Shown: piece after piece, positions 1 to 9,908 of the stretch | How positions within the stretch are numbered: the first letter of the stretch is position 1 | How the letters are laid out: each line of letters begins with the position of its first letter | Assembly: GCF_020990385.1 (NCBI RefSeq) | Contig: NZ_CP087598.1 | Coordinates: forward strand, 2,299,001-2,363,000 | Length of the DNA: 64,000 nucleotides | Source of the DNA: Paracoccus sp. MA | Lineage (GTDB): Bacteria > Pseudomonadota > Alphaproteobacteria > Rhodobacterales > Rhodobacteraceae | Direction: 5' to 3' | Program-made: the position numbers and the translations under genes | The notes under the pieces: generated by a model | Databases searched by the model: none | What the model saw: the letters and a program-made list of their open reading frames with translations, nothing else | Told to the model about the DNA's origin: nothing

Positions 1-396
1 ATCGGCTACAGCCACCTGCCGAACAGCCAGCTCTGGCAGTTCCAGGACCGCGACCACTTCGTTTCGCCCCTGGTGCAGGGGCGGCTGTCGATGAACAACG
101 GCGAGGCGATCCGCGACATGGCCATCGAGGGGCTGGGGCTGGCCATCCTGCCCGGCTTCATCGTCGCGCCCGCGCTGGCCGACGGGCGGCTGGAACGGGT
201 GCTGACCGGCTTCGGCACCAGGCCGCTGCCCATCGTCGCGGTCTGGCCGCCGGTCCAGCCCATGCCGGCCAAGCTGCGCCGCTTCATCGACCATCTGGCC
301 GCGGAACTGCACAGCCCGGCCTGGCAGGCGGGCTGGGGAACGGGCCGCCGCGACCCCATATCCCGGGAACCCACAACCCCAAAGGTCGCCCCCTGA
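1..396 (+). CDS. LysR-family transcriptional regulator, C-terminal part (cut by window start)
   Basis: The frame is open from base 1, so the gene starts before the window; about 131 C-terminal residues are visible. They match the end of a LysR effector-binding domain: a segment around residues 35-60 (NNGEAIRDMAIEGLGLAILP) is the typical last part of the inducer-binding fold, followed by a proline-rich strand (plpivavwpp) and a final helix that closes many LysR proteins. The DNA-binding half is not visible, so neither target nor inducer can be inferred. Its stop codon overlaps the next start by one base (TGATG at 394-398), which suggests co-translation with the flavin oxidoreductase downstream. 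Confidence 0.85.
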   Translation: MGYSHLPNSQLWQFQDRDHFVSPLVQGRLSMNNGEAIRDMAIEGLGLAILPGFIVAPALADGRLERVLTGFGTRPLPIVAVWPPVQPMPAKLRRFIDHLAAELHSPAWQAGWGTGRRDPISREPTTPKVAP

Positions 397-1427
397 TGAA
401 ACCTGGCGTGAAGAAGATCGGTTTCCTGTCCTTCGGCCATTGGTCGGACGAGCCCGCCTCGCAGGCCCGCAGCGCCCAGGACGTGCTGCTGCAATCCATC
501 GAGCTGGCCGTCGCCGCCGAGGAACTGGGCGCGGACGGCGCCTATTTTCGCGTCCATCACTATGCCCGCCAGCTCGCCTCGCCCTTCCCGCTGCTGGCGG
601 CGGTGGGCGCGCGCACCAGCCGCATCGAGATCGGCACGGCGGTCATCGACATGCGCTATGAAAACCCGCTGTATATGGCCGAGGATGCCGGGGCGGCCGA
701 CCTGATCGCGCAGGGCCGGCTGCAGCTTGGCATCTCGCGCGGCTCGCCCGAGCAGGTGATCGAGGGCTGGCGCTATTTCGGCTATTCCCCGGCCGAGGGG
801 GAAAGCGACGCCGACATGGCCCGGCGCCATGCCGAGGTGTTCCTGAACGTGATCGAGGGGCACGGCTTCGCCCGGCCGAACCCGCGGCCGATGTTCCCGA
901 ACCCGCCCGGCCTGCTGCGGATCGAGCCGCATTCGCCGGGCCTGCGCGACCGCATCTGGTGGGGCGCGGCCTCGAACGCCACCGCCCGCTGGGCGGCGCA
1001 GCTGGGCATGCATCTGCAAAGCTCGACCCTCAAGACGGACGAGAACGGCAGGCCCTTCCACATCCAGCAGGCCGAGCAGATCCGCGCCTATCGCGAGGCC
1101 TGGGCGGCGGCGGGGCACGAGCGCGCGCCGCGGGTTTCGGTCAGCCGCTCGATCTTTCCGCTGATGGACGACCGCGACCGGATGTATTTCGGCCGCGGCG
1201 GCAAGGAAGGCGACCAGATCGGCTTCATCGAGGAGACCCGCTCGATCTTCGGCCGCGGCTATACCGGCGAGCCGGACCGGCTGGTCGAGGAGCTGCGCGA
1301 GGACGAGGCCGTCGCCGAGGCCGACACGCTGCTCTTGACCGTGCCGAACCAGCTGGGCGTCGATTACAACGCCCATGTGATCGAGGCGATGCTGAAACAC
1401 GTCGCGCCCGCGCTCGGCTGGCGCTGA
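396..1427 (+). CDS. LLM-class (luciferase-like) flavin-dependent oxidoreductase
   Basis: A 343-residue protein of the bacterial luciferase-like monooxygenase superfamily. These cytoplasmic TIM-barrel enzymes use reduced FMN or F420, usually to oxidise or cleave a small organic substrate. The N terminus (KIGFLSFGHW) forms the first barrel strand. The segment with AAVGARTSRIEIGTAV (about residues 67-82) is the usual strand-turn motif of the family, and the length is normal. The start is fixed by the one-base overlap with the LysR stop. Pairing with a LysR regulator suggests a substrate-induced catabolic step, but nothing in the sequence names the substrate. Confidence 0.85.
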   Translation: MKPGVKKIGFLSFGHWSDEPASQARSAQDVLLQSIELAVAAEELGADGAYFRVHHYARQLASPFPLLAAVGARTSRIEIGTAVIDMRYENPLYMAEDAGAADLIAQGRLQLGISRGSPEQVIEGWRYFGYSPAEGESDADMARRHAEVFLNVIEGHGFARPNPRPMFPNPPGLLRIEPHSPGLRDRIWWGAASNATARWAAQLGMHLQSSTLKTDENGRPFHIQQAEQIRAYREAWAAAGHERAPRVSVSRSIFPLMDDRDRMYFGRGGKEGDQIGFIEETRSIFGRGYTGEPDRLVEELREDEAVAEADTLLLTVPNQLGVDYNAHVIEAMLKHVAPALGWR

Positions 1428-1497
1428 GCGGGGGGCTTTGTGATCGCGGGGACGGGGTATAGGCTTTGCCCCGGAAACCAGCGCGAACGGGGGACGG

Positions 1498-3270
1498 ATG
1501 GCGACAGAGGTGACGGCCGCCGCCGGGGCGGCGGCACATGGCGGCGGGGTGCCGCTGCTGAGCGTGGTCGTGCTGCTGGCGGCGGCGGTTCTGGCGGTGC
1601 CGCTGTTTCGCCGGCTGGGGCTGGGCTCGGTGCTGGGCTATCTGGCGGCGGGACTGGCGATCGGGCCCTTCGGGCTGGGCTTTTTCCACGACCCGCAGGC
1701 GATCATTCATGTGGCCGAACTGGGCGTGGTGCTGTTCCTGTTCGTGATCGGGCTGGAGATGCAGCCCTCGCGGCTTTGGGCCATGCGGGGCGAGATCTTC
1801 GTGCTGGGCCTTGCCCAGGTGCTGCTGGCCATCGCGGCGCTGACCTGCGTCGGGCTGGCGCTCGGCTTTCCGGTCGCCGCCAGCTTCGTCTCGGGGACCG
1901 GCTTCGTGCTGACCTCGACCGCCATCGTCATGCAGATGCTGGCCGAGCGGGGCGAGATGGCGCTGCCCAAGGGCCGCCGCATCATCGCCATCCTGCTGTT
2001 CGAGGACCTGGCCATCGTGCCGCTGCTGGCGCTGGTCGCCTTTCTCGCGCCGGGGGGAGAGGAGGTCACCCTGCCCCAGCGCCTTCTAGGCATCGCCGTC
2101 GGGCTGGGCTGCATCGCCGTGCTGGTGGCGGCCGGGCGCTATCTGCTGAACCCGCTGTTCGGCCTGCTTGCCCGGTTCGGCGGGCGCGAGGTGATGGCCG
2201 CCGCCGCGCTTCTGGTGGTGCTGGGCGCGGCGCTGCTGATGCAATGGGGCGGGCTGTCCATGGCGATGGGCGCCTTCCTGGCCGGGGTGCTGCTGTCGGA
2301 ATCCAGCTTCCGCCACCAGCTCGAGGCGGATGTCGAACCCTTTCGCGGCCTGCTGCTGGGCCTGTTCTTCCTGGGCGTCGGCATGGCGCTGGACCTGCGG
2401 ATCATCGCCGCCAACTGGGCGCTGATCGCGATCTGCGTGCCGGCCTATATGCTGCTGAAGATGCTGGTGATCTATACCGTCGGCCGGGTGCTGCGCGCCA
2501 GCCGCGCCGAGGCGCTGGAGCGCGCGGTGCTGATGGCGCAGGGCGGCGAATTCGCCTTCGTGCTGTATTCCAGCGCCATGCAGTTCGGCATCATCAGCGG
2601 CCAGGACAATGCCGTGCTGACCGCCATCGTCATCGTCTCGATGGTGCTGACGCCGCTGATGATCATCCTCCACGACCGGCTGGCGCCGAAACCCGCCCCC
2701 TCGCTCGACGGGGTCGAGGCGGCCGAGGGGCTGGAGGCGCGGGTGCTGATGATCGGCTTCGGCCGCATGGGCCAGATCGTCAGCCAGCCGCTGATCGCGC
2801 GCGGGCATTCCATCTCGATCATCGAAAGCGATCCGCAGACCATCCGCGATGCCGACGAATTCGGCTTCAAGGTCTGGTATGGCGACGGCGCGCGGCTCGA
2901 CATCCTGCATGCCGCCGGGGCCGGCAATGCCAGCCTGATCGTCGCCGTGCCCGGCGACCGGCAGGCCACCACCCGCATCGTCCAGCTGATCAAGCATGAA
3001 TTCCCGCTGGTTCCGGTCATCGCCCGCGCCTTCGATCGCGAGCACGCGGTGGAACTGATCGAGGCCGGCGCCGACTACCAGCTGCGCGAGACGCTGGAAA
3101 GCGCCTTTGCCATGGGCCGCGAGGCGCTGCTGCAGCTTGGCGACGACCCCGACGAGGTCGAGGAGGTCATGGCCGAGATCCGCGGCCGCGACATGGAGCG
3201 GTTTCAGATGGAATGCGTCGGCGGCCTGTTCGCCGGCCGCGACCTGCTGCTCGGCAACCGCCGGGACTAG
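1498..3270 (+). CDS. Kef-type monovalent cation:proton antiporter (CPA2) with RCK/TrkA-N domain
   Basis: A 590-residue inner-membrane antiporter of the CPA2 family. Residues about 20-395 form a long hydrophobic region of roughly 12-13 membrane segments (Na_H_Exchanger fold), including FLFVIGLEMQ at the usual position of the KefB/KefC family. A Rossmann RCK domain follows, with GFGRMG at about residues 420-425 and an acidic strand end (IIESD). KefB/C proteins exchange K+ for H+ under electrophile stress and are gated by glutathione adducts through this domain. I see no adjacent KefF/KefG-like ancillary gene, so glutathione gating is only inferred from family. The gene ends convergently with the HutD-like gene, sharing the palindromic stop CTAG at 3267-3270. 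Confidence 0.88.
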   Translation: MATEVTAAAGAAAHGGGVPLLSVVVLLAAAVLAVPLFRRLGLGSVLGYLAAGLAIGPFGLGFFHDPQAIIHVAELGVVLFLFVIGLEMQPSRLWAMRGEIFVLGLAQVLLAIAALTCVGLALGFPVAASFVSGTGFVLTSTAIVMQMLAERGEMALPKGRRIIAILLFEDLAIVPLLALVAFLAPGGEEVTLPQRLLGIAVGLGCIAVLVAAGRYLLNPLFGLLARFGGREVMAAAALLVVLGAALLMQWGGLSMAMGAFLAGVLLSESSFRHQLEADVEPFRGLLLGLFFLGVGMALDLRIIAANWALIAICVPAYMLLKMLVIYTVGRVLRASRAEALERAVLMAQGGEFAFVLYSSAMQFGIISGQDNAVLTAIVIVSMVLTPLMIILHDRLAPKPAPSLDGVEAAEGLEARVLMIGFGRMGQIVSQPLIARGHSISIIESDPQTIRDADEFGFKVWYGDGARLDILHAAGAGNASLIVAVPGDRQATTRIVQLIKHEFPLVPVIARAFDREHAVELIEAGADYQLRETLESAFAMGREALLQLGDDPDEVEEVMAEIRGRDMERFQMECVGGLFAGRDLLLGNRRD

Positions 3271-3830
3271 GCGCGGTCGATCTCGATCAGCCAGGCATCC
3301 GGGACCGGGCCAAGGGGCAGCGCCGCCTCGGGGCCTTCGCAGAACAGCGCGTCCAGCGGCTCCAGCACCACGGTTTCGCCTGCGAAATCCAGCACCACCG
3401 GCGCGGTCGCCAGCAACAGCCGCCATTCCGCCGCGCCCCCGTCCGCCTCGGTCGACCGCACCAGCCGATGCGTGAAGGCGCCGCGCCGGGTCATCACGTT
3501 CAGGTCGGTGATCGGCCCCGCCAGCAGCCGCGCCGAGCTCGGCATATCCGCCGGAAAGGCCAGCGGCTCGGCTTCCGGGGTCAGCCGCTGCGTGGGCTGC
3601 CCCTGCACCTGCAGCTCGATCCCCTCGCCGGTCAGCACCGCCAGCGTGCGGTCGATCTGCGGGAAGAGCGAGAAATCGCCGTCCTCGGTCACGCCCGCCA
3701 TGCTGACACGCCAGCCGAAATCGGCCAGACCCGCGCCTTCAGGGTAAACCGCGATCTCGACCGTCTCGCCGCGGCCGTTCTTCCACGGCATGCGGCGATG
3801 GTCGGCGGCTTTCAGGATGCGATGGCTCAT
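3267..3830 (-). CDS. HutD/Ves-family cupin-like protein
   Basis: A 187-residue protein of the HutD/Ves family. The signature PWKNGRGET near residues 15-23 matches the PWKNGGG-type motif of HutD, and GWRVSMAGV and FSLFPQIDR are also characteristic. HutD is a small bicupin found in histidine-utilisation loci whose exact role is unsettled; here no hut genes are present. The start has a strong ribosome binding site (GAGGAGGAG on the minus strand). The gene follows the AbrB-family gene after 30 bases and may be the last gene of the transcription unit coming from the oxoprolinase-like locus. A link between HutD-type proteins and 5-oxoproline or glutamate-type metabolism is suggested by context only. 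Confidence 0.82.
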   Translation of the reverse strand: MSHRILKAADHRRMPWKNGRGETVEIAVYPEGAGLADFGWRVSMAGVTEDGDFSLFPQIDRTLAVLTGEGIELQVQGQPTQRLTPEAEPLAFPADMPSSARLLAGPITDLNVMTRRGAFTHRLVRSTEADGGAAEWRLLLATAPVVLDFAGETVVLEPLDALFCEGPEAALPLGPVPDAWLIEIDRA

Positions 3831-3860
3831 GCGTCTCCTCCTCTGGTTGCGGCACGGGGC

Positions 3861-4898
3861 CTAGATGCGCCGGCCCAGGACCTTGCCCACCACCGGCCCC
3901 AGCACGATGACGATGACCATGCGCAGCAGGTGATGGCTGACCACATAGGCCAGGTCCGCCCCGGCGATCAGCGCGATCACCACCATCTCGGCCTGCCCGC
4001 CCGGCAGGAAGGCCAGAAAGGCGTCGAGCCCCGGCGCCAGCCGCAGATGCACGATCACCTCGATGAAGACCAGGCTGATCGCGGCCAGCAGCAGCGCATA
4101 GACCAGCCCCGCCGTGACATGCAGCCGCAGCTCGCGCAGGGTGATGCCGGCATATTTCACCCCGACGGCGATGCCGATGAAGAATTGCGCGGCCTGGATC
4201 ATCTCGGCCGGCGGGCGATGGGTGATCAGGCCCGACAGCGACAGCGCCGCCGTCAGCACCATCGGCCCCAGGATCGAGGCGCCGAAGACGCCCAGCCGCT
4301 CGGCCCCCTTCCAGCCCACCAGCCCGGCGGCGAGCATCAGCGCGATCTCGGCCGCGCCGGTGGCGCGCATCGGCGCGCCGGGCGGCTGCGACAGGTCCAC
4401 GCCCCACCAGCCGGTCATGATCAGCGGCGCGACGGTGACGATCACCAGCACCCGCGTCGCATGGATCAGCGACAGCGCGCGGATGTCGCCCCCGGCCTCT
4501 TCGCCAAAGACCAGCATGTCCTGCAAGCCGCCGGGCATGGCGCCATACCAGGCCGTCGCATGGTCGAAGCCGAAGGCGCGGCGGAACAGCGGATAGCCGA
4601 CCAGCGCGATCACGCCGATGAAGCCCGGCACGAACAGCAGCGATGCCGCCACATCCGGCAGCTCCGCCAGCACGCCGGGCGTGATCGAGGCACCGACCGC
4701 CACCCCCAGGATGGTGCGCATGAAGATGCCGAACTGGCCGGCCCCGGCCAGGGGCGCGCCGGCCAGCGCCGCGATCAGGCAGGCCAGCATCGGCCCCAGC
4801 AGCATGGGCAGCGGCAGATGCAGCAGCAGGAAGGCCGCGCCGCCCAAGGCGGCCAGAACGAAGGTCAGGATACGGCGTCTCGGTAGGGTCATCGTCAT
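3861..4898 (-). CDS. AbrB-family integral membrane protein (putative transporter)
   Basis: A 345-residue protein that is almost entirely hydrophobic, with about ten membrane segments. It shows the internal duplication typical of the AbrB family (once mis-named ammonia monooxygenase): related segments containing LPGGLQDM (middle) and FLPGGQAEMVVIA (near the C terminus). These proteins are thought to be transporters or membrane regulators; no substrate is established. Two ATG codons lie at the start (4898 and 4892); the first is used here. The gene lies 73 bases after the biotin carboxylase gene on the same strand, so it may carry a metabolite for that locus. Confidence 0.83.
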   Translation of the reverse strand: MTMTLPRRRILTFVLAALGGAAFLLLHLPLPMLLGPMLACLIAALAGAPLAGAGQFGIFMRTILGVAVGASITPGVLAELPDVAASLLFVPGFIGVIALVGYPLFRRAFGFDHATAWYGAMPGGLQDMLVFGEEAGGDIRALSLIHATRVLVIVTVAPLIMTGWWGVDLSQPPGAPMRATGAAEIALMLAAGLVGWKGAERLGVFGASILGPMVLTAALSLSGLITHRPPAEMIQAAQFFIGIAVGVKYAGITLRELRLHVTAGLVYALLLAAISLVFIEVIVHLRLAPGLDAFLAFLPGGQAEMVVIALIAGADLAYVVSHHLLRMVIVIVLGPVVGKVLGRRI

Positions 4899-4971
4899 TC
4901 CCGGCGGGCATCCGGCGCCCGCGCGCCGGCAGGCCGAATTGGCACGGCCCGCCGGGGAATGTCAAAGCGGC

Positions 4972-6738
4972 TCAGCCGATCCGCGCCAGGGCCGCGCCGA
5001 ATCCCAGCACCTCGCCCGGCGCGGCGATCCGGGTCAGCTTGCCCGCGCGATGCGCCTCGATGCGGGTCTCCATCTTCATCGCCTCGATGACGGCGACGAC
5101 CTGGCCCTGTTCGACCTCTGTCCCGTCCTCGGCCTGCCACAGCGTCAGCGTGCCGGGGACCGGGGCGGTCAGCAGCGCCTCATCCGCCTCGGACGCGGGT
5201 TGCGGGACGGGTCCGCCGCCGGCGGGCAAGGCCGAAAGCAGGTTCGCGGGCAGGCCCAGCACGTGCCGCTTGCCGTCGATCTCGACGGCAAGGCGCAGCA
5301 GCGGCACCTGCGCGGCCGGCGCGACGCGGGCATGGGGGGCGACCGCCTCGGCCAGCGCCTCGGCGAAATCGGTCTCGATCCAGCGGGTATGGACGCGGAA
5401 ATCCCCGTCCTCGGCGCGGAAATCCGGCTGGGCCAGCAAGGCGCGGGCAAAGGGCAGCACCGAGGCCACGCCCTCGATGCGGAACTCGCGCAGCGCCCGT
5501 TCGGCGCGCTGCAGGGCCTCCTGCCGGGTCGCGCCGGTGACGATCAGCTTGGCCATCAGCGAATCGAAGCTGCCCGGCACCACCGAGCCCTGCGCCACGC
5601 CGCTATCCATGCGGATGCCCGGCCCCGAGGGCGCATCGAAGACCTCGACCGGCCCGGGAGTGGGGAGGAACCCCCGGGCCGGGTCTTCCGCATTGATGCG
5701 GAACTCGATGGCATGGCCGCGCGGTTCGGGCACCGTCTCTTCGGCCAGCCTTGCGCCTTGCGCCACGCGGATCATGCCGCGCACCAGGTCGATGCCGGTG
5801 GTTTCCTCGGTCACCGGATGCTCGACCTGCAGCCGGGTGTTCACCTCCAGAAACGAGATCGTGCCATTGGCGGACAGCAGGTATTCCACCGTCCCCGCCC
5901 CCGAATAGCCGGCATGGGCGCAGATGGCGCGGGCCGAGTCGTGGATGCGGGCGCGCTGCTCGTCGGTGAGGCAAGGCGCCGGCGCCTCCTCGACCAGCTT
6001 CTGGTTGCGGCGCTGCAGGGAACAGTCGCGGGTGCCGATCACCTTGACGGTGCCGTGCTTGTCGGCCAGCACCTGCGCCTCGACATGGCGCGGACGGTCG
6101 AGGAACTGCTCGATGAAGCATTCGCCGCGGCCGAAGGCGGTCAGCGCCTCGCGGGTGGCGGATTCGAACAGCTCCTCGACCTCCTCCAGCCGCCAGGCGA
6201 CCTTCATGCCGCGCCCGCCGCCGCCGAAAGCGGCCTTGATGGCGATGGGCAGGCCGTGCTGCTTGGCGAAAGCCAGCGCCTCGGCGGCGCTTTCGACCGG
6301 GCCGGGGGTGCCGGCGACCAGCGGCGCACCCACCGCCTCGGCGATGCGGCGGGCCTCGATCTTGTCGCCCAAAGCCTCGATCACCTTGGGATCGGGGCCG
6401 ATCCAGATCAGCCCGGCATCCTGCACCGCCTGCGCGAATTCGGCACGCTCGGACAGGAAGCCATAGCCCGGATGAATGGCGTCGGCCCCCGCCGCCTGGG
6501 CGATGGCGATGATCTTGCCAGCATCCAGATAGGTCTCGGCGGGCTTGTCGCCCCCCAGAGCCTGCGCCTGGTCGGCCATGCGCACGAAGATCGCGTCGCG
6601 GTCGGCATCGGCATAGACGGCGACGCTTTCGATGCCCTCGTCGCGGCAGGCGCGGATCACGCGGACGGCGATCTCGCCCCGGTTGGCGATCAGCAGGCGG
6701 CGGATGGGGCGGGTGGGGCCGGTGGCAAAGATGGTCAT
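4972..6738 (-). CDS. Biotin carboxylase fused to biotin carboxyl carrier domain
   Basis: A 588-residue biotin-dependent carboxylase subunit. The N-terminal biotin carboxylase domain (ATP-grasp) begins with [15 protein letters not shown]. It contains the glycine-rich ATP loop [10 protein letters not shown] and the loop [14 protein letters not shown]. The C-terminal 70 residues form a BCCP/lipoyl-like domain with the biotinylation motif EAMKMET; the biotinyl lysine is about Lys555. It charges biotin with CO2 using ATP and bicarbonate. I use the ATG at 6738 because upstream in-frame sequence lies inside the preceding gene, and this ATG overlaps that gene's stop as ATGA. The partner carboxyltransferase is most likely the KipI-KipA fusion immediately upstream, an arrangement like a split urea carboxylase. 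Confidence 0.92.
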   Translation of the reverse strand: MTIFATGPTRPIRRLLIANRGEIAVRVIRACRDEGIESVAVYADADRDAIFVRMADQAQALGGDKPAETYLDAGKIIAIAQAAGADAIHPGYGFLSERAEFAQAVQDAGLIWIGPDPKVIEALGDKIEARRIAEAVGAPLVAGTPGPVESAAEALAFAKQHGLPIAIKAAFGGGGRGMKVAWRLEEVEELFESATREALTAFGRGECFIEQFLDRPRHVEAQVLADKHGTVKVIGTRDCSLQRRNQKLVEEAPAPCLTDEQRARIHDSARAICAHAGYSGAGTVEYLLSANGTISFLEVNTRLQVEHPVTEETTGIDLVRGMIRVAQGARLAEETVPEPRGHAIEFRINAEDPARGFLPTPGPVEVFDAPSGPGIRMDSGVAQGSVVPGSFDSLMAKLIVTGATRQEALQRAERALREFRIEGVASVLPFARALLAQPDFRAEDGDFRVHTRWIETDFAEALAEAVAPHARVAPAAQVPLLRLAVEIDGKRHVLGLPANLLSALPAGGGPVPQPASEADEALLTAPVPGTLTLWQAEDGTEVEQGQVVAVIEAMKMETRIEAHRAGKLTRIAAPGEVLGFGAALARIG

Positions 6739-8288
6739 GCGGGCCTCTCTGGCGTGATGGGGGCGAAATCGGCGCTGGCGGTAAAGCGGATGCGGGCGCC
6801 GGGCGGGATCTGCCCGGCCAGGTCCAGCGCCTCGGGGCGCAGGGTGGCGATGACCGGATAGCCGCCGGTCAGCGGATGGTCGGCCAGGAACAGCACCGGC
6901 TGGCCGGAATGCGGGATCTGGATGGCGCCGGTCTCGGTCCCTTCCGAGGGCAATTCGCGCGCGTCCTCGCGCGTCACCGCATCGCCCTGCAGGCGGATGC
7001 CGACGCGCGAGCTTTGCGGCGTCACCAGCCATTCCTGTGTCAGGAAATGTTGGACCATCTCGGGCGTGAACCAGTCGGTGCGGGGGCCGAGCGTCACCGG
7101 CAGCTCGACCAGATCGCCGGGTTTCGGCAAGGCGGGTTCGGCTTCCGCGGCGGCTGCAGCGACGGCGGGACGGTTCGCGGGGGCAAGCACCGCGCCCGCC
7201 GTGATCGGCCCCGGCCCGACATGGGCCAGCGTATCGGTGGCGGCCGAGCCCAGGACCGGCGCGACCCGGAACCCGCCGCGCAGGGCGAGATAGCTGCGCA
7301 TGCCCGCGCCGGGCGGGTCGATGGCGATCTCGTCGCCCGCATCCACGGCGAATGCCGCGCCGCGTGGCACGGCATGGCCGGCGATGCTGGCCTGCGCCGC
7401 ACCGGTCAGGGCCAGAGTCATCGGCTGGTCGGCTTGCAGGCGGACGGGGCCCAGCGTGATCTCCAGCACCGGCGCGTCCGAAGGGTTGCCGACGGCGCGA
7501 TTGGCCCGGCGCGCCGCGCCCATGTCCAGCGCGCCCGAGGCCGAGACACCCTGCCCGCCCTGCCCCGGCCGCCCCTCGTCCTCAAAGACGATGGGAAAGG
7601 CGGTGGACAGCACGCGCAGGCCCCGCTGGGGCTGCGATTGCGGGACGGCGGCCGAGGCGTGGACCTCGGCCCTGCGCGCGACAAAGCGGCAGCGCACGCC
7701 GGGGCGCAGCAGCGCCGGCGGGTCGCGGGACAGGTCCCACATCGGCACCTCGGTGCGGCCGATCAGCTGCCAGCCACCCGGGGTTTCCTGCGGATAGACG
7801 CCACAGAAGCGCCCGGCCAGCGCCACCGAACCCGCCGGGATGCGGGTGCGCGGCGCCGGTCGGCGCGGCAGGTCGAAGCGGGCATCGTCGCAGGTCATAT
7901 AGGCGAAACCGGGCGCGAAGCCGCAGAAGGCCACCTGCCAGGTGGTTTCCTGATGGGCGGCGATCACCTCGGCCGCGGTCACGCCCATATGGGCGGCGAC
8001 ATCGGCCAGATCCTCGCCGTCATAGGTCACGGGCAGTTCGACCGTCTCGCTGGCGCGCGCATTGGGCGGCGTGCCGGGGGCGGGCTGGCGGGCGAGGACC
8101 GCGCCGGCCAACCGCGCGTCGGCGGCGGTGCCCGGCGCGGTGCGGATCATCAGCGTGCGGGCGGCCGGGACGATCTCGGCCACGCCGGGCACCGGATCGG
8201 CCAAGAGCGCGTCGAACAGCGCCAGCGTCTGGTCTAGGTCGTCCAGTTCCGCCAGCAGGGTCCGGGGTCCGATGGGCAGGAAGCGCAT
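6735..8288 (-). CDS. KipI-KipA (PxpB-PxpC) fusion, carboxyltransferase-type
   Basis: A 517-residue fusion of two genes that are separate in Bacillus subtilis and Escherichia coli. Residues about 1-215 match KipI/PxpB (CT_C_D domain; [17 protein letters not shown] at the start, [10 protein letters not shown] in the middle). Residues about 225-517 match KipA/PxpC (CT_A_B domain; [10 protein letters not shown], then [10 protein letters not shown]). With PxpA these form the ATP-dependent 5-oxoprolinase, which opens pyroglutamate to glutamate. The same domains also make up the carboxyltransferase half of urea carboxylase. The start at 8288 lies two bases after the YcsI stop, and the stop overlaps the biotin carboxylase start by four bases. 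Whether it works as an oxoprolinase or as a carboxyltransferase with the adjacent biotin carboxylase is open. Confidence 0.9.
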   Translation of the reverse strand: MRFLPIGPRTLLAELDDLDQTLALFDALLADPVPGVAEIVPAARTLMIRTAPGTAADARLAGAVLARQPAPGTPPNARASETVELPVTYDGEDLADVAAHMGVTAAEVIAAHQETTWQVAFCGFAPGFAYMTCDDARFDLPRRPAPRTRIPAGSVALAGRFCGVYPQETPGGWQLIGRTEVPMWDLSRDPPALLRPGVRCRFVARRAEVHASAAVPQSQPQRGLRVLSTAFPIVFEDEGRPGQGGQGVSASGALDMGAARRANRAVGNPSDAPVLEITLGPVRLQADQPMTLALTGAAQASIAGHAVPRGAAFAVDAGDEIAIDPPGAGMRSYLALRGGFRVAPVLGSAATDTLAHVGPGPITAGAVLAPANRPAVAAAAAEAEPALPKPGDLVELPVTLGPRTDWFTPEMVQHFLTQEWLVTPQSSRVGIRLQGDAVTREDARELPSEGTETGAIQIPHSGQPVLFLADHPLTGGYPVIATLRPEALDLAGQIPPGARIRFTASADFAPITPERPA

Positions 8289-8290
8289 GG

Positions 8291-9082
8291 TCACACCTGC
8301 CAATGCGTGTCGGGCACGTCGGTGATGAACATGTAGCCCGGCGCATGGGTGATGGCGAAGGGCGGTTTCGACGCCATCAGCGCCGCCTGCGGGGTCACGC
8401 CGCAGGCCCAGAACACCGGCACCTCGCCCGGCCGGATCGGCACCGGGTCGCCGAAATCGGGACGCGACAGGTCGGCAATGCCCAGGGCCTCGGGCGCGCC
8501 GATATGCACCGGGGCGCCGTGAACCGCCGGCGTGCGGCCCGAGATCATCGCCGCCTCGGCCACCCGTCCCGCCGGGATCGGCCGCATGGAGACGACCATC
8601 TTGCCATGCAGCCGCCCCGCCGGCCGGCAGTCGCGGTCGGTCAGGAACATCGGCACGTTGCAGCCTTGCGCGATATGGCGCACCTCGATCCCGGCCTGCT
8701 GCAGGGGCGTCTCGAAGGTAAACGAGCAGCCGATCAGGAAGGTCACCAGATCGGGATGCTCGGCCCAAGCCGCGCTGGCGTCGGGGGTCTCCTCGGCCAG
8801 CACGCCGTCGCGCCAGATGCGATAAAGCGGGATGTCGGTGCGCAGGTCAGCATCGGGCGCAAGCGCGGTGCGGGGACTGCCGGGATCGGTCACGTCCAGC
8901 ACCGGGCAGGGCTTGGGGTTGCGCTGCGCGTAAAGCAGGAAATCCCAGGCCCAGTCCTTGGGCAGCGAGATCATGTTGCACTGGGTGAACCCCGGCGCCA
9001 TGCCCGCCGTGGGACGGGGCGCGCCTTCGCGGCAGGCCAGCCGGGCGGCGCGGGCGGAGGCGGGATCGGGCAGCAGGGTCAT
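8291..9082 (-). CDS. YcsI-like putative hydro-lyase (DUF1445 / D-glutamate cyclase family)
   Basis: A 263-residue protein of the DUF1445 family, whose mammalian relative DGLUCY is a D-glutamate cyclase that makes 5-oxo-D-proline. Family-typical blocks include [13 protein letters not shown] near residues 30-42, [10 protein letters not shown] in the middle, and [11 protein letters not shown] in the last third. In B. subtilis ycsI sits in the ycsF-ycsG-ycsI-kipI-kipA-kipR cluster, and the same partners are found here. It overlaps the ycsF/pxpA stop by four bases and is followed two bases later by the KipI-KipA fusion. The likely role, by inference, is interconversion of glutamate and 5-oxoproline forms feeding the oxoprolinase. 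Confidence 0.88.
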   Translation of the reverse strand: MTLLPDPASARAARLACREGAPRPTAGMAPGFTQCNMISLPKDWAWDFLLYAQRNPKPCPVLDVTDPGSPRTALAPDADLRTDIPLYRIWRDGVLAEETPDASAAWAEHPDLVTFLIGCSFTFETPLQQAGIEVRHIAQGCNVPMFLTDRDCRPAGRLHGKMVVSMRPIPAGRVAEAAMISGRTPAVHGAPVHIGAPEALGIADLSRPDFGDPVPIRPGEVPVFWACGVTPQAALMASKPPFAITHAPGYMFITDVPDTHWQV

Positions 9083-9852
9083 GCCGCGCCCCCCGCAGCC
9101 GGGGCGATGGAGACGCCGCCCGCCAGCAGCACCTCGCGGATGCGGGCGGCCATGGCGACGGCACCGGGGCTGTCGCCATGCACGCAGATGCTGTCGGCCT
9201 GCAGGCGCAGGGTCGAGCCGTCCGCCGCCTCGATCTCGCCCTCGGTCGCCAGCCGCAGCATGCGGGCGGCGACGGCCTCGGGGTCGTGCAGCACCGCCCC
9301 GGCCTCGCGGCGCGAGACCAGCTGGCCGTCGGGACGATAGGCGCGGTCGGCGAAGGCCTCGGCAATGGTGGGCAAGCCGGCCTCGGCCGCTTGCCGCAGG
9401 ATCTGCGTCCCGGCCAGGCCCATCATGGCCAACCCCGGATCGACGGCGCGGATGCCCTCGATCACCGCCGCGCCCTGTTTCGGGTCCACGGCGATGGTGT
9501 TGTAAAGCGCGCCATGCGGCTTGACATAGCTGACGCGGGTGCCGGCGCTGGCGCAGATGCCTTGCAGCGCCCCGATCTGATAGATCACATCCGCGACCAG
9601 TTCGGCATGGGTCACGTCCATCGGCCGGCGGCCGAAGCCCACCCGGTCGGGATAGGAGACATGCGCACCCACCGCCACGCCCCGCGCCGCCGCCTCGCGC
9701 ACGGTGGCCAGGATGGTCAGCGGGTCGCCGGCATGGAAGCCGCAGGCGACATTGGCCGAGCTGACGATGCCCAGCATGGTGGCGTCGTCGCCCATCTTCC
9801 AGGCGCCATAGCCCTCGCCCAGGTCGCTGTTCAGGTCGATGTTGCGGGTCAT
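9079..9852 (-). CDS. pxpA: LamB/YcsF family 5-oxoprolinase subunit A
   Basis: A 257-residue LamB/YcsF protein. The N-terminal motif DLNSDLGEG (residues 6-14) and the block [10 protein letters not shown] carry the conserved acidic and histidine residues of the family, and the C terminus holds the usual CVHGDSPGA motif. PxpA is the hydrolytic subunit of the PxpABC ATP-dependent 5-oxoprolinase in the cytoplasm. The start has a strong ribosome binding site (GGAGGA five bases before the ATG). The gene is first of a tight run: its stop overlaps the ycsI start, so PxpA, YcsI, KipI-KipA and the biotin carboxylase should be co-translated. The NRAMP-like gene lies 56 bases upstream on the same strand. 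Confidence 0.93.
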   Translation of the reverse strand: MTRNIDLNSDLGEGYGAWKMGDDATMLGIVSSANVACGFHAGDPLTILATVREAAARGVAVGAHVSYPDRVGFGRRPMDVTHAELVADVIYQIGALQGICASAGTRVSYVKPHGALYNTIAVDPKQGAAVIEGIRAVDPGLAMMGLAGTQILRQAAEAGLPTIAEAFADRAYRPDGQLVSRREAGAVLHDPEAVAARMLRLATEGEIEAADGSTLRLQADSICVHGDSPGAVAMAARIREVLLAGGVSIAPAAGGAA

Positions 9853-9908
9853 GTGTTCCTCCGGGACGTTGGGGCGGCGGGCCCGCGAGGGCCTGCCGCG
9901 ATCATGGC

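Noticed and set aside
2086..3426. Minus-strand open frame opposite the Kef antiporter
   Set aside because: The antiporter frame has clear membrane and RCK motifs; the opposite frame has only low-complexity composition.
5039..5908. Plus-strand open frames within the biotin carboxylase gene
   Set aside because: They are antisense to strong ATP-grasp and biotinylation motifs and show no family character.
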